Shown here: positions 11,890-20,406 of the stretch, piece by piece
Position numbering within the stretch: the first letter of the stretch is position 1
Layout of the letters: the number at the start of each line of letters is the position of its first letter
Source: Rubrivivax sp.
Lineage (GTDB): Bacteria > Pseudomonadota > Gammaproteobacteria > Burkholderiales > Burkholderiaceae_C
Length of the DNA stretch: 64,000 nt
NCBI GenBank assembly: GCA_027491255.1
Contig: JAIXWM010000083.1
Coordinates: 1-64,000, forward strand
Direction: 5' to 3'
Translations under genes and position numbers: made by a program
Notes under the pieces: generated by a model
What the model was told of the DNA's origin: nothing
Databases searched by the model: none
The model's input: the letters and a program-made list of their open reading frames with translations, nothing else

Positions 11890-12141
11890 TCAGCCTCCGG
11901 TCACCGGGGGAAAGAAGGCCACCTCCGCGCCATCGCGCAAGGGCGTGTCGTCGCCGCACAGGCGCTGGTCAAGCGCGCTGCGCACGGCACGGTCACGACC
12001 GAGCAGGCGGGCGTGATCGGGCCCGCTGGCGACAAGGTGATCGCGCAGCGCACCGACGGTGGCCAGGCCCGAGGCGTCGATCAAGGCCTCGGCACCCAGC
12101 GCCTCCCGCAAAGCGGCAAAGTAACGGACCCGGATCAGCAT
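11890..12141 (-). CDS. moaD: Molybdopterin synthase sulfur-carrier subunit MoaD
   Basis: A ubiquitin-like small subunit of 83 residues whose C-terminal Gly-Gly (VTGG) is adenylated and thiocarboxylated to deliver sulfur to cPMP. The start MLIRVRYFAALREALG is typical. An upstream in-frame ATG at 12153 would add four residues (MHVH); neither has a strong ribosome site. It lies between moeA and moaE with very short spacers, so it belongs to the same transcript. Confidence 0.93.
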   Translation of the reverse strand: MLIRVRYFAALREALGAEALIDASGLATVGALRDHLVASGPDHARLLGRDRAVRSALDQRLCGDDTPLRDGAEVAFFPPVTGG

Positions 12142-12193
12142 GTGCACATGCATGCCCGAGCGCGGGCTCGCGAGGGGAGAGCAATCCGGCGCG

Positions 12194-13456
12194 TCATCCG
12201 AGCAGCCCCTGCAGCGGCAAGTAACGTACGGAGTCGCCTCGCCGCACCGGCATGCCAGCGGGCACATCGACCAGGCCGTCGGCCCAGACCGTGGAGGTCA
12301 GTACGCCTGAGCTTTGGTTGGGGTAGAGATCGAGACCCCCCTGCCCATTCAGGCGCACCCGCAGGAACTCCCGTCGCCGGTCCGGGCGCGGCCAATCGAA
12401 ATCGGCGCGGACGGCCACGCCACAACGGGCATCGGTCGCGCCGCCGGGCTCGCGCCCCTGCAGCACGCGCAGCACCGGCGCGACCGCGAGCAGGAAGGTC
12501 ACGAAGCTCGACACCGGGTTGCCTGGCAACCCGAGATAAAGCGCCTGCCCCCCCGAAAGCCGGCGCACGGCGCCGAAGGCCAGAGGCTTGCCTGGCTTGA
12601 TGGCCACCTGCCACAAGTCGAGCCGACCCTCCTCGCGCATCGCCGGCTTGAGGTGGTCCTCCTCGCCGACGGAGACGCCGCCGGAGGTGAGGATCAGGTC
12701 GCCGCCTTCGGCCGCCTCGCGCAGCGCAGCGCGGGTGGCATCGAGCCGGTCAGGAATGATGCCCAGGTCGTGCACCTCGCAGCCAGCCGCCTGCAGCAGG
12801 CCGCTGAGCGTGTAGCGGTTGGAGTTGTAGATGGCGCCGGGCTTCAGCGGCTCACCGGGCATGGCCAGTTCGTCCCCGGTGGAGAACAGGGCCACGCGCG
12901 GCCGGCGCACGACAGCCAGCGCCGCCCGTCCGACCGAGGCAGCCAGCCCCAGCGCTTGCGGCGTCAGCAGGCTGCCACGTGCGAGCACGACGGCACCGGT
13001 GGCGATGTCCTCGCCGCGGCGGCGGATCCATTGTCCGACTGCGGGCACAGCGTCGACCCGCACCCGGCCGTCCTCCAGCGGCGCGCACTGCTCCTGCATG
13101 ACGACGGCATCGGCACCAGGCGGGATCTGCGCGCCGGTGAAGATGCGCGCCATGGTGCCCGGCTCCAATGCCGCGCCGACCACACCGGCCGGGATACGCT
13201 GCGACACGGACAGCACCGCGCCAGCTGCGCGCACATCGGCGCAGCGCAGCGCGTAGCCGTCCATCGAGGTGTTGTCGGCCGGCGGAACGTCCAGCGTCGA
13301 GCGCACGTCCTCGGCGAGCGTACGCCCGAGGGCGGCGTTCGTCGGCACCTCCTCGGCGGCACTCAGCGCACAGGGCGCTGCCGCCGCGACCAGCCGCGCG
13401 ACGGCCTCGTCCAGGCTCAGCAGGGGCGTGCGGGGCGCGGGTGCAGGTTCAGGCAT
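12194..13456 (-). CDS. moeA: Molybdopterin molybdenumtransferase MoeA
   Basis: Inserts molybdate into adenylylated molybdopterin to make the mature cofactor. The 420-residue length is standard. Conserved segments include DNTSMDGYA, the GVVGAALEPGTMARIFTGA region, TSGGVSVGEEDHLK and LPGNPVSSFVTF. Its ATG overlaps the end of thrC by eight bases, so it is coupled to the threonine genes. The moco gene moaA is 12 kb away on the opposite strand; moaC and mogA are not in the window. Confidence 0.96.
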   Translation of the reverse strand: MPEPAPAPRTPLLSLDEAVARLVAAAAPCALSAAEEVPTNAALGRTLAEDVRSTLDVPPADNTSMDGYALRCADVRAAGAVLSVSQRIPAGVVGAALEPGTMARIFTGAQIPPGADAVVMQEQCAPLEDGRVRVDAVPAVGQWIRRRGEDIATGAVVLARGSLLTPQALGLAASVGRAALAVVRRPRVALFSTGDELAMPGEPLKPGAIYNSNRYTLSGLLQAAGCEVHDLGIIPDRLDATRAALREAAEGGDLILTSGGVSVGEEDHLKPAMREEGRLDLWQVAIKPGKPLAFGAVRRLSGGQALYLGLPGNPVSSFVTFLLAVAPVLRVLQGREPGGATDARCGVAVRADFDWPRPDRRREFLRVRLNGQGGLDLYPNQSSGVLTSTVWADGLVDVPAGMPVRRGDSVRYLPLQGLLG

Positions 13457-14873
13457 GGCTCTCTATGTAGCGCTTGACACGCTCGACGTCCGCAGGCACC
13501 ACCGTGCAGCGGCGGGGCAAGGCTTCGATGCCCTCGAGCCCGGGCGGGAGCAAGGGCTCGCGGCCCAAGGCCTCGACGATGGTAGATGCAAACTTGGCCG
13601 GCAGCGCGGTCTCGAGAACCAGCATGGGCACGCCCGGCTGCAGGTATTCGCGGGCAACTTTCAGGCCATCGGCCGTGTGGGTGTCGATCATCGAGCCGAA
13701 GCGCTGCCAGGTGTCGCGTATCGTGGCCAGCCGGTCGGCGTGCGTGCTGCGGCCGGAGACGAAGCCGAAGCCCCGCAGGCGCGCCTGCTCCGAGGGGGCC
13801 ACCGTGAAGCCGCCGTCGCGTGCCAGCACCGGGCCGAAGAGCTCGGCCGTGCGCGCGCCGTCGCGGCCGAGCAGGTCGAAGACGAAGCGCTCGAAGTTGC
13901 TCGCCTTGCTGATGTCCATCGACGGACTGGAGGTCTCGTGCGTTTCGGCGCGGCCGCGCACGCGATAGGTGCCGGTGCGGAAGAACTCGTCCAGCACGTC
14001 ATTCTCGTTGGTTGCGAGCACGAGTTGCTCGATCGGCAGGCCCATCATGCGCGCCACGTGGCCGGCGCAGATGTTGCCGAAGTTGCCCGAGGGCACGGCG
14101 AAGCTGACGCGCGGCAGCGGGTCGCCGCGCTCGGCCGCCACGGCCGTGGCCTGGAACCAGCCTGCGAAGTAGTACACCACCTGGGCCAGCAGGCGCGCCC
14201 AGTTGATCGAGTTGACGGTGCCGATGCGCCAGCGGCGCTTGAATTCCAGGTCGGCGCTGACGGCCTTGACGATGTCCTGGCAGTCGTCGAACACGCCCTC
14301 GACCGCCAGGTTGTGGATGTTCGCGTCCGGCAGGCTGTACATCTGCGCCTGCTGGAAGGGGCTCATGCGGCCGTGCGGCGAGAGCATGAAGACGTTGACG
14401 CCACGCTTGCCGCGCATCGCGTACTCGGCCGCGCTTCCGGTGTCGCCCGAGGTGGCGCCAAGGATGTTCAGCGTCTGCCCGCGCCGGCCGAGTTCGTACT
14501 CGAACAAGGCGCCCAGCAATTGCATGGCCATGTCCTTGAACGCGAGCGTCGGGCCATTGGACAGGGCTTCGATCCACAGGCCCGCCTCGAGCGGGCGAAT
14601 CGGCACGATTTCGGGCGTGCCGAACACGGCCTCGGTGTAGGTCTGGTCGACCAGGCGCTTCAGGTCCGCCGGCGGGATGTCGTCGATGTAGAGCGACAGG
14701 ATCTGGAAGGCGAGCCCAGCATAGGAAAGCTTGCGCCAGCGTGAGAGCGTCGCAGCATCCACCTGCGGGTAGCCCACCGGCATGTACAGCCCGCCATCGG
14801 GCGCCAGACCTTCGAGCAGAATTTCGCTGAAGCTGCGTTCGGTGCGGTCGCCGCGGGTGCTGATGTATTTCAT
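13449..14873 (-). CDS. thrC: Threonine synthase
   Basis: PLP enzyme that converts O-phosphohomoserine to threonine. The 474-residue form starting MKYISTRGDRTERSFSE is the proteobacterial type. The PLP lysine is in TLAFKDMAMQ, and the phosphate-binding loop is GATSGDTGSAAEYA. The start at 14873 lies seven bases after the hom stop; a longer upstream start would overlap hom and lacks homology. It forms the hom-thrC pair, with moeA overlapping its 3' end. Confidence 0.97.
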   Translation of the reverse strand: MKYISTRGDRTERSFSEILLEGLAPDGGLYMPVGYPQVDAATLSRWRKLSYAGLAFQILSLYIDDIPPADLKRLVDQTYTEAVFGTPEIVPIRPLEAGLWIEALSNGPTLAFKDMAMQLLGALFEYELGRRGQTLNILGATSGDTGSAAEYAMRGKRGVNVFMLSPHGRMSPFQQAQMYSLPDANIHNLAVEGVFDDCQDIVKAVSADLEFKRRWRIGTVNSINWARLLAQVVYYFAGWFQATAVAAERGDPLPRVSFAVPSGNFGNICAGHVARMMGLPIEQLVLATNENDVLDEFFRTGTYRVRGRAETHETSSPSMDISKASNFERFVFDLLGRDGARTAELFGPVLARDGGFTVAPSEQARLRGFGFVSGRSTHADRLATIRDTWQRFGSMIDTHTADGLKVAREYLQPGVPMLVLETALPAKFASTIVEALGREPLLPPGLEGIEALPRRCTVVPADVERVKRYIESHA

Positions 14874-14880
14874 GACGCTC

Positions 14881-16236
14881 TCAGGCCAGCTCTTCCTTGC
14901 GCAGGCTGACGATGGGCGCCAGCACCGTGGGCAGCGCCTGCATGCGCCCAATCGCCTCGCGCATCCGGCCCTCGACGGTCTCGTGCGTCAGGATGATCAC
15001 GTCGGTCTGGCGCTCGCCCTCGGCGCTCTCGCGCTGCAGCAGCGCGTCGATGGAGATGCCCTGCTCGGCCAGGATGGTCGTCACGCGCGCCAGCACGCCG
15101 GCCTCGTCCGCCACGCGCAGGCGCAGGTAGAAGGCGGTCACGACCTCGTCGATCGGCAGCACCGGCGTGTCGGCGAGTTCGCCCGGCTGGAAGGCCAGGT
15201 AGGGCACCCGGTGCTCGGGGTCGGCCGTCTGCAGCCGCGCGATGTCCACCAGGTCGGCGATGACCGCGCTGGCGGTGGGCTCGCTGCCCGCGCCCTTGCC
15301 GTAGTACAGCGTCGTGCCCACCGCGTCGCCCTGCACGACGACGGCGTTCATCGCGCCCTCGACGTTGGCGATCAGGCGCGCGGCCGGCACCAGCGTAGGG
15401 TGCACGCGCAGCTCGATGCCCTCCGGCCGGCGCTTGGTGATGCCCAGCAGCTTGATGCGGTAGCCCAGCTGCTCGGCGTAACGGATGTCGGCCGCCTGCA
15501 GCCGCGTGATGCCCTCGACGTGGGCGCGATCGAAGCGCACCGGCGTGCCGAAGGCGATGGCGCTCATGATCGTGGCCTTGTGCGCGGCGTCGACGCCCTC
15601 GATGTCGAAGGTCGGGTCGGCCTCGGCGTAGCCCAGGCGCTGGGCTTCCTTCAGCACCTCGTCGAAGTCCAGCCCCTTGCTGCGCATCTCCGACAGGATG
15701 AAGTTGGTCGTGCCGTTGATGATGCCGGCGATCCACTCGATGCGGTTGGCGGTCAGGCCCTCGCGCAGCGCCTTGATGATTGGGATACCGCCGGCCACCG
15801 CGGCCTCGAAGGCGACGACCACTCCACGCTCGCTCGCGGCGGCGAAGATCTCGGTGCCGTGTACGGCGAGCAGGGCCTTGTTGGCCGTGACCACGTGCTT
15901 GCCCGCGGCGATGGCCTCGAGCACCAGCGTGCGGGCGATGCCGTAGCCGCCGATGAGCTCGATCACGACATCGACCGCCGGGTTGGCGATGACCGCGCGG
16001 GCATCGGCCACGACCGGTATGGCGTCACCGACGATGCCGCGGGCGCGCGCCACGTCGAGGTCGGCGACGACGGCGACCTCGATCCCTCGCCCGGCGCGAC
16101 GCCGGATCTCCGCCTGGTTGCGCTGCAGCACTTGGAAGGTGCCGCTGCCCACGGTGCCGATGCCCAGAAGGCCGACTCGGATGGGTGGGGCGAGGGCTGC
16201 GTCGGTTGCGGCGGGCTCGGGTCTGCTGGAGGTCAT
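14881..16236 (-). CDS. hom: Homoserine dehydrogenase
   Basis: NAD(P)-dependent reduction of aspartate semialdehyde to homoserine, the branch point to threonine and methionine. In 451 residues it has the Rossmann motif GLLGIGTVGSGT (near residue 25), the catalytic region GIINGTTNFIL and DEASKLGY-like EAQRLGYAEADPTFDIEG, and a C-terminal ACT domain (from about residue 365, beginning YLRLRVADEAGVLARV) for feedback control by threonine. It follows alaA by 44 nt and precedes thrC by 7 nt. Confidence 0.97.
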   Translation of the reverse strand: MTSSRPEPAATDAALAPPIRVGLLGIGTVGSGTFQVLQRNQAEIRRRAGRGIEVAVVADLDVARARGIVGDAIPVVADARAVIANPAVDVVIELIGGYGIARTLVLEAIAAGKHVVTANKALLAVHGTEIFAAASERGVVVAFEAAVAGGIPIIKALREGLTANRIEWIAGIINGTTNFILSEMRSKGLDFDEVLKEAQRLGYAEADPTFDIEGVDAAHKATIMSAIAFGTPVRFDRAHVEGITRLQAADIRYAEQLGYRIKLLGITKRRPEGIELRVHPTLVPAARLIANVEGAMNAVVVQGDAVGTTLYYGKGAGSEPTASAVIADLVDIARLQTADPEHRVPYLAFQPGELADTPVLPIDEVVTAFYLRLRVADEAGVLARVTTILAEQGISIDALLQRESAEGERQTDVIILTHETVEGRMREAIGRMQALPTVLAPIVSLRKEELA

Positions 16237-16280
16237 GGGTGTATCGGTCCGTGCAAGGACAGTGCGGCGCCAGCGTGGCG

Positions 16281-17516
16281 TCAGTGCGAGGCGTGGCGGC
16301 GGCGGAAGTTGCCGAGGAAGCGCTCGATGCGGCCGATGGCCTCGGTGAGGTCGTCGGAATTGGGCAGGAACACCACCCGGAAGTGGTCGGGCTCGGGCCA
16401 GTTGAAGCCGGTGCCCTGGACGATGAGCACCTTTTCATCCGCCAGAAGTTCGTAGGCGAACCGCTGGTCGTCTGCAATCGGGTACATCTTCGGGTCCAGC
16501 CGAGGGAACATGTAGAGCGCGGCCTGCGGCTTGACGACGGACACCCCGGGGATCTGCGACAACAGGCTGTAGGCAAGGTCCCGCTGGCGACACAAGCGGC
16601 CCGTGGGCGCGACGAGATCCTTGATGCTCTGGTAGCCCCCCAGCGCGGTCTGGATCGCGAGCTGACCCGGCGTGTTGGCGCAAAGGCGCATCGACGCAAG
16701 CATGTTCAGCCCCTCGATGTAGTCGCGCGCGCAGCGCTTGTCGCCCGACACCACCATCCACCCCGCGCGGTACCCGCAGGAGCGGTAGTTCTTCGACAGA
16801 CCGTTGTAGGTAACGAAAAGCACGTCGTCAGCCAGCGAAGCGATGCTGGTGTGCGTCGCGCCGTCGTACAAGGTCTTGTCGTAGATCTCGTCGGCGAAGA
16901 CGATGAGTTGGTGGCGACGCGCGATCTCGACGATGTCAAGCAGCAGGTCCACCGGGTACAGGGCACCGGTCGGGTTGTTCGGGTTGATGACGACGATCGC
17001 CTTCGTCCGTGGACCCACCTTGGCGCGGATGTCGTCAAGATCGGGCATCCAGCCCGAGCCCTCGTCGCAGCGGTAGTGGACCGGCGTGCCGCCCGACAGA
17101 GATACCACTGCCGTGTGCAGCGGGTAGTCGGGCGCGGGGATCAGCACCTCGTCGCCGGCATCCAGCAACGCGTTCATGCTCATGGCGATGAGCTCGCTCG
17201 CGCCGTTGCCGAGGTAGACGTCGTCCACGGTCACCCCGGCAATGCCCTTTTCCTGGGTGTAGTGAACGACCGCCTTGCGCGGGGCGAACAGGCCCTTGCT
17301 GTCGGTGTAGCCCGCCGCCACCTGGCTGGGCAAGTTGCGGATCATGTCCTGCACGATCTCGTCAGGAGGCATCAAGCCGAACGCTGCCACGTTACCGATG
17401 TTCAGCTTGATGATCTTGTGGCCCTCGTCCTCCATCTGCCTGGCCTTGTCGAGCACCGGGCCGCGGATGTCGTAACCGACGTTGGCGAGCTTGGCGGACT
17501 TGGCGATGTTCTTCAA
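16281..17516 (-). CDS. alaA: Alanine-synthesizing transaminase AlaA
   Basis: A fold-type I PLP aminotransferase (411 residues) closely resembling E. coli AlaA (YfbQ): YDIRGPVLDKARQMEDEG, IGNGASEL-type GNGASELIAMSMNALL, NPNNPTGALYPVDLL, the PLP lysine in NGLSKNYRSCG, and MLASMRLCANTPGQLAIQT. It makes alanine from pyruvate and glutamate. The start is a TTG at 17516 preceded by GGAG with six-base spacing and giving the family N-terminus KNIAKSAKLANVGYD; there is no nearby ATG in that frame that avoids running into the divergent gene. It is the first gene of the alaA-hom-thrC-moe/moa run. Confidence 0.93.
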   Translation of the reverse strand: MKNIAKSAKLANVGYDIRGPVLDKARQMEDEGHKIIKLNIGNVAAFGLMPPDEIVQDMIRNLPSQVAAGYTDSKGLFAPRKAVVHYTQEKGIAGVTVDDVYLGNGASELIAMSMNALLDAGDEVLIPAPDYPLHTAVVSLSGGTPVHYRCDEGSGWMPDLDDIRAKVGPRTKAIVVINPNNPTGALYPVDLLLDIVEIARRHQLIVFADEIYDKTLYDGATHTSIASLADDVLFVTYNGLSKNYRSCGYRAGWMVVSGDKRCARDYIEGLNMLASMRLCANTPGQLAIQTALGGYQSIKDLVAPTGRLCRQRDLAYSLLSQIPGVSVVKPQAALYMFPRLDPKMYPIADDQRFAYELLADEKVLIVQGTGFNWPEPDHFRVVFLPNSDDLTEAIGRIERFLGNFRRRHASH

Positions 17517-17560
17517 GAGTGGCTCCGAAGGGCAGCGAGGCGCTGCGGCCACGCAAAACC

Positions 17561-17566
17561 TAGAAT
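17561..17566 (+). promoter_or_regulatory. -10 box upstream of the Mth938-like gene
   Basis: TAGAAT lies eight bases before the ATG at 17575, so the transcript would be leaderless or have a one- or two-base leader. Confidence 0.5.
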
Positions 17567-17574
17567 TTGACCAC

Positions 17575-17949
17575 ATGAAGTTCCAGCCAGACCGCGCTGA
17601 AGGCGTGAACCTGATCACCCGCCACGAGCCCGGCCGCGTCTGGGTGGGGACGCAGGCCTTCGAGGGGGCCGTGGTCGTGCCCTGGAAAGGGCCGGTACAG
17701 CACTGGAGTGTGCAGACCGTCAAGGACCTGAGCGCAGTTCATTTCGAGCGCCTGCTCGCCCTGAAGCCCGAACTCGTGCTCTTCGGCAGCGGCCCAAGCC
17801 TGGTCTTTCCCGCCCCGACCCTGCTGCGCGCGCTGATCGCGGCGGGGGTCGGCGTCGAGACCATGGACACGGCAGCGGCATGCCGGACCTACAACGTGCT
17901 CGCGACGGAGCACCGCTCGGTCGTGGCGGCGCTCTTGCCAGCACGCTGA
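17575..17949 (+). CDS. Mth938-like (DUF498/NDUFAF3 family) protein
   Basis: A 124-residue single-domain protein of the Mth938 fold. It shows the family features: an N-terminal ITRHEPGRVWVG strand, PWKGPVQHWSV, the segment LLALKPELVLFGSGPSL, and VGVETMDTAAACRTYNVLATEHRSVVAALL. Eukaryotic relatives (NDUFAF3) help assemble respiratory complex I, but the bacterial function is not established. It is divergent from alaA and upstream of bcp. Confidence 0.88.
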   Translation: MKFQPDRAEGVNLITRHEPGRVWVGTQAFEGAVVVPWKGPVQHWSVQTVKDLSAVHFERLLALKPELVLFGSGPSLVFPAPTLLRALIAAGVGVETMDTAAACRTYNVLATEHRSVVAALLPAR

Positions 17950-18051
17950 AACCGGCGAGCAACTGCACCATCGCGCCGTCGGGCCGGGTTCGATGAACGG
18001 CCTCGGCAGCCGACGCGCTGCCAGTCCGCCGGGCAAGCCCGATAGCCCCCC

Positions 18052-18057
18052 TATAAT
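18052..18057 (+). promoter_or_regulatory. -10 box of bcp
   Basis: A perfect TATAAT 46 nt upstream of the bcp ATG. No good -35 hexamer is visible at 16-18 nt spacing. Confidence 0.5.
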
Positions 18058-18103
18058 CCGAGGGTTTTGCCGGCTCCGGCCCGGCGTCAGTGACGAGCAA
18101 CCA

Positions 18104-18583
18104 ATGTCCATGACACCTTCGGTCAACAAAGCCCTTCCTGACTTCGAGGCTCCGGCCACCGGCGGCGTCAAGGTGGCTCCGCAATCCCTTCTGGGCAAGA
18201 CCGTCGTCTTGTATTTCTACCCGAAGGACGCCACGCCCGGCTGCACGACGGAAGCCATGCAGTTCCGAGACAAGCACGACGAATTCGCCTCGGCGGGTGC
18301 GGTCGTGTTCGGTGTCTCGCGCGACAACATGGCATCGCACGAGAAGTTCAAGAAGAATCTTGAACTGCCCTTCGAGCTCGTGGCCGACACGGAGGAAAAG
18401 CTCTGCCACATGTTCGGCGTGGTCAAGAACAAGATCATGTACGGCAAGAAGGTCAAGGGCATCGAGCGCAGCACCTTCCTGATCGACGCCGAGGGCGTTT
18501 TGCGAGCCGAATGGCGCGGGATCAAGGTGGCCGGCCACGTGGACGAGGTACTCTCGGCGGTCCAGGCTCTGCACAAGGCCTGA
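18104..18583 (+). CDS. bcp: Thioredoxin-dependent peroxiredoxin Bcp
   Basis: A cytoplasmic thiol peroxidase of the PrxQ/Bcp group (159 residues) that reduces hydrogen and lipid peroxides. The peroxidatic cysteine is C47 in KDATPGCTTEAMQF. The position five residues later, where E. coli Bcp has its resolving cysteine, is Ala, so this looks like a one-Cys form or one resolved by another thiol. The remaining family pattern (FGVSRDNMASHEKFKKNLELPFEL, given here only as a description of residues 79 onward) is normal. The start is the first of two ATGs, MSM. Confidence 0.95.
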   Translation: MSMTPSVNKALPDFEAPATGGVKVAPQSLLGKTVVLYFYPKDATPGCTTEAMQFRDKHDEFASAGAVVFGVSRDNMASHEKFKKNLELPFELVADTEEKLCHMFGVVKNKIMYGKKVKGIERSTFLIDAEGVLRAEWRGIKVAGHVDEVLSAVQALHKA

Positions 18584-18674
18584 CGCGCAAAGCCTGCGTC
18601 TCTTTCAAGAAGAACGCCGCCTCGAGTCTTGGGCGGCGCCAGCCCCAGACTGCCAGCGCCGAAGGTAGTTCTCC

Positions 18675-20369
18675 ATGCCTCTGCCTCGCCCGCCATCCCG
18701 CAAGGCCGACATCCTCGAGCCATCGGCCTACGCGGCGGCTGCTCCTGTGGGCACCGCCGTGCGCGCGAAAGCAGCGCAAGCGAAAGCTGCTGTGCCTGCG
18801 GCGACGCCGGTAAAGCCCGCGATTGCGCCCTCAGCCTCGCCGTCGCCAGCAGAACAGCCCCTGGCGACCACGGCCCGCCTCCCCGGCGGCGCCGTCGCTT
18901 CAAGGGCAGCCAAGGCCCCGGTGCGGGCAGCCGGGCCCACGCCAGCGCGGTCACGGCGCCGCTCGCCCGTCGAGCCCGGTCAGCCTGCCAAGCTTTTCGT
19001 GCTCGACACCAACGTTCTGATGCACGACCCGACGAGCCTGTTCCGCTTTGAGGAGCACGATGTCTTCCTGCCGATGATCACGCTGGAAGAACTCGACGGC
19101 CACAAGAAGGGGATGAGCGAGGTCGCGCGCAATGCGCGGCAGGTCAGCCGCGATCTGGACGCACTGGCCGCGCACGGACCGCTCGACCCGGGAGTGGGCA
19201 TCCCGCTGTCGAAGACCGGCCACCGCGAGGCCAACGGCAGCCTGTTCTTCCAGACCACCATGCTGGACGTGCGACTGCCCGCCGGCTTGCCCCAGGGCAA
19301 GGCCGACAACCAGATCCTGGGCGTGGTGCAAGCCCTGCGTGAGCAGCAACCCGGGCGCGAGGTCGTGCTGGTGTCCAAGGACATCAACATGCGCGTCAAG
19401 GCGCGAGCACTGGGCCTGCCTGCTGAAGATTATTTCAACGACAAGACGCTCGAAGATGGAGACCTGCTCTACACGGGCGTGCTGGCACTGCCGCCGGACT
19501 TCTGGGAACGGCACGGCAAGACCATGGAAAGCTGGCAGCAAGTTGGTCACACCTGCTACCGCATCAGCGGCCCGGTGGTGCCGCATCTGCTGATCAATCA
19601 GTTCGTCTACCACGACGGCAACGGCGGGCCTGCGCTGCATGCGCGTGTCACCGAGATCACGGGCAAGACGGCAGTGCTGCGAACACTGCGTGACCACACG
19701 AACGCACGCCATGCGGTGTGGGGCGTGACGGCACGCAACCGCGAGCAGAATTTCGCGCTCAACCTGTTGATGGACCCCGAGTGCGACTTCGTCACGCTCG
19801 CCGGCACCGCGGGCACCGGCAAGACGCTGATGACGCTGGCCGCGGCGCTCAGCCAGGTTCTCGACGAGCGGCGCTACAACGAGATCATCGTCACGCGCGT
19901 GACCGTCCCGGTGGGTGAGGACATCGGCTTTCTGCCCGGTACCGAGGAAGAAAAGATGAGCCCCTGGATGGGCGCGCTCGACGACAACCTGGAGGTCCTG
20001 GCGCGCAGCGACAGCGGCGCCGGTGAGTGGGGACGCGCCGCCACGAACGACCTGGTGCGCAGCAAGATCCGCATCAAGAGCATGAACTTCATGCGCGGCC
20101 GCACCTTCCTGAACAAGTTCCTCATCGTCGACGAGGCGCAGAACCTGACGCCCAAGCAGATGAAGACCCTGGTCACACGGGCCGGCCCGGGCACGAAGAT
20201 CGTCTGTCTGGGCAACCTGGCCCAGATCGACACCCCCTACCTCACGGAGGGCTCCTCCGGCCTGACCTACGTCGTCGATCGCTTCAAGGGCTGGCCGCAC
20301 GCGGGCCACGTGACCCTGGCGCGCGGCGAGCGCTCGCGGCTGGCAGACCACGCTTCCGACGTGCTCTGA
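18675..20369 (+). CDS. PIN domain-PhoH ATPase fusion (PhoH2/YlaK type)
   Basis: A 564-residue protein with three parts. Residues 1 to about 105 are Ala/Pro/Arg-rich and probably disordered. A PIN nuclease domain follows (from about residue 108: LFVLDTNVLMHDP with the first acidic residue, then LEELDGHKKG and KADNQILGVV with further acidic residues). The C-terminal PhoH ATPase has Walker A GTAGTGKTLM and Walker B FLIVDEAQN. Such PIN-PhoH proteins act as RNA helicase/ribonucleases in mycobacteria; in Proteobacteria the role is not settled. A GAAGG site precedes the ATG. The downstream gene is convergent. Confidence 0.92.
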   Translation: MPLPRPPSRKADILEPSAYAAAAPVGTAVRAKAAQAKAAVPAATPVKPAIAPSASPSPAEQPLATTARLPGGAVASRAAKAPVRAAGPTPARSRRRSPVEPGQPAKLFVLDTNVLMHDPTSLFRFEEHDVFLPMITLEELDGHKKGMSEVARNARQVSRDLDALAAHGPLDPGVGIPLSKTGHREANGSLFFQTTMLDVRLPAGLPQGKADNQILGVVQALREQQPGREVVLVSKDINMRVKARALGLPAEDYFNDKTLEDGDLLYTGVLALPPDFWERHGKTMESWQQVGHTCYRISGPVVPHLLINQFVYHDGNGGPALHARVTEITGKTAVLRTLRDHTNARHAVWGVTARNREQNFALNLLMDPECDFVTLAGTAGTGKTLMTLAAALSQVLDERRYNEIIVTRVTVPVGEDIGFLPGTEEEKMSPWMGALDDNLEVLARSDSGAGEWGRAATNDLVRSKIRIKSMNFMRGRTFLNKFLIVDEAQNLTPKQMKTLVTRAGPGTKIVCLGNLAQIDTPYLTEGSSGLTYVVDRFKGWPHAGHVTLARGERSRLADHASDVL

Positions 20370-20406
20370 ACCTTTCGGAGTGCCCGACGCCCGCGCTGCG
20401 CGCCGG

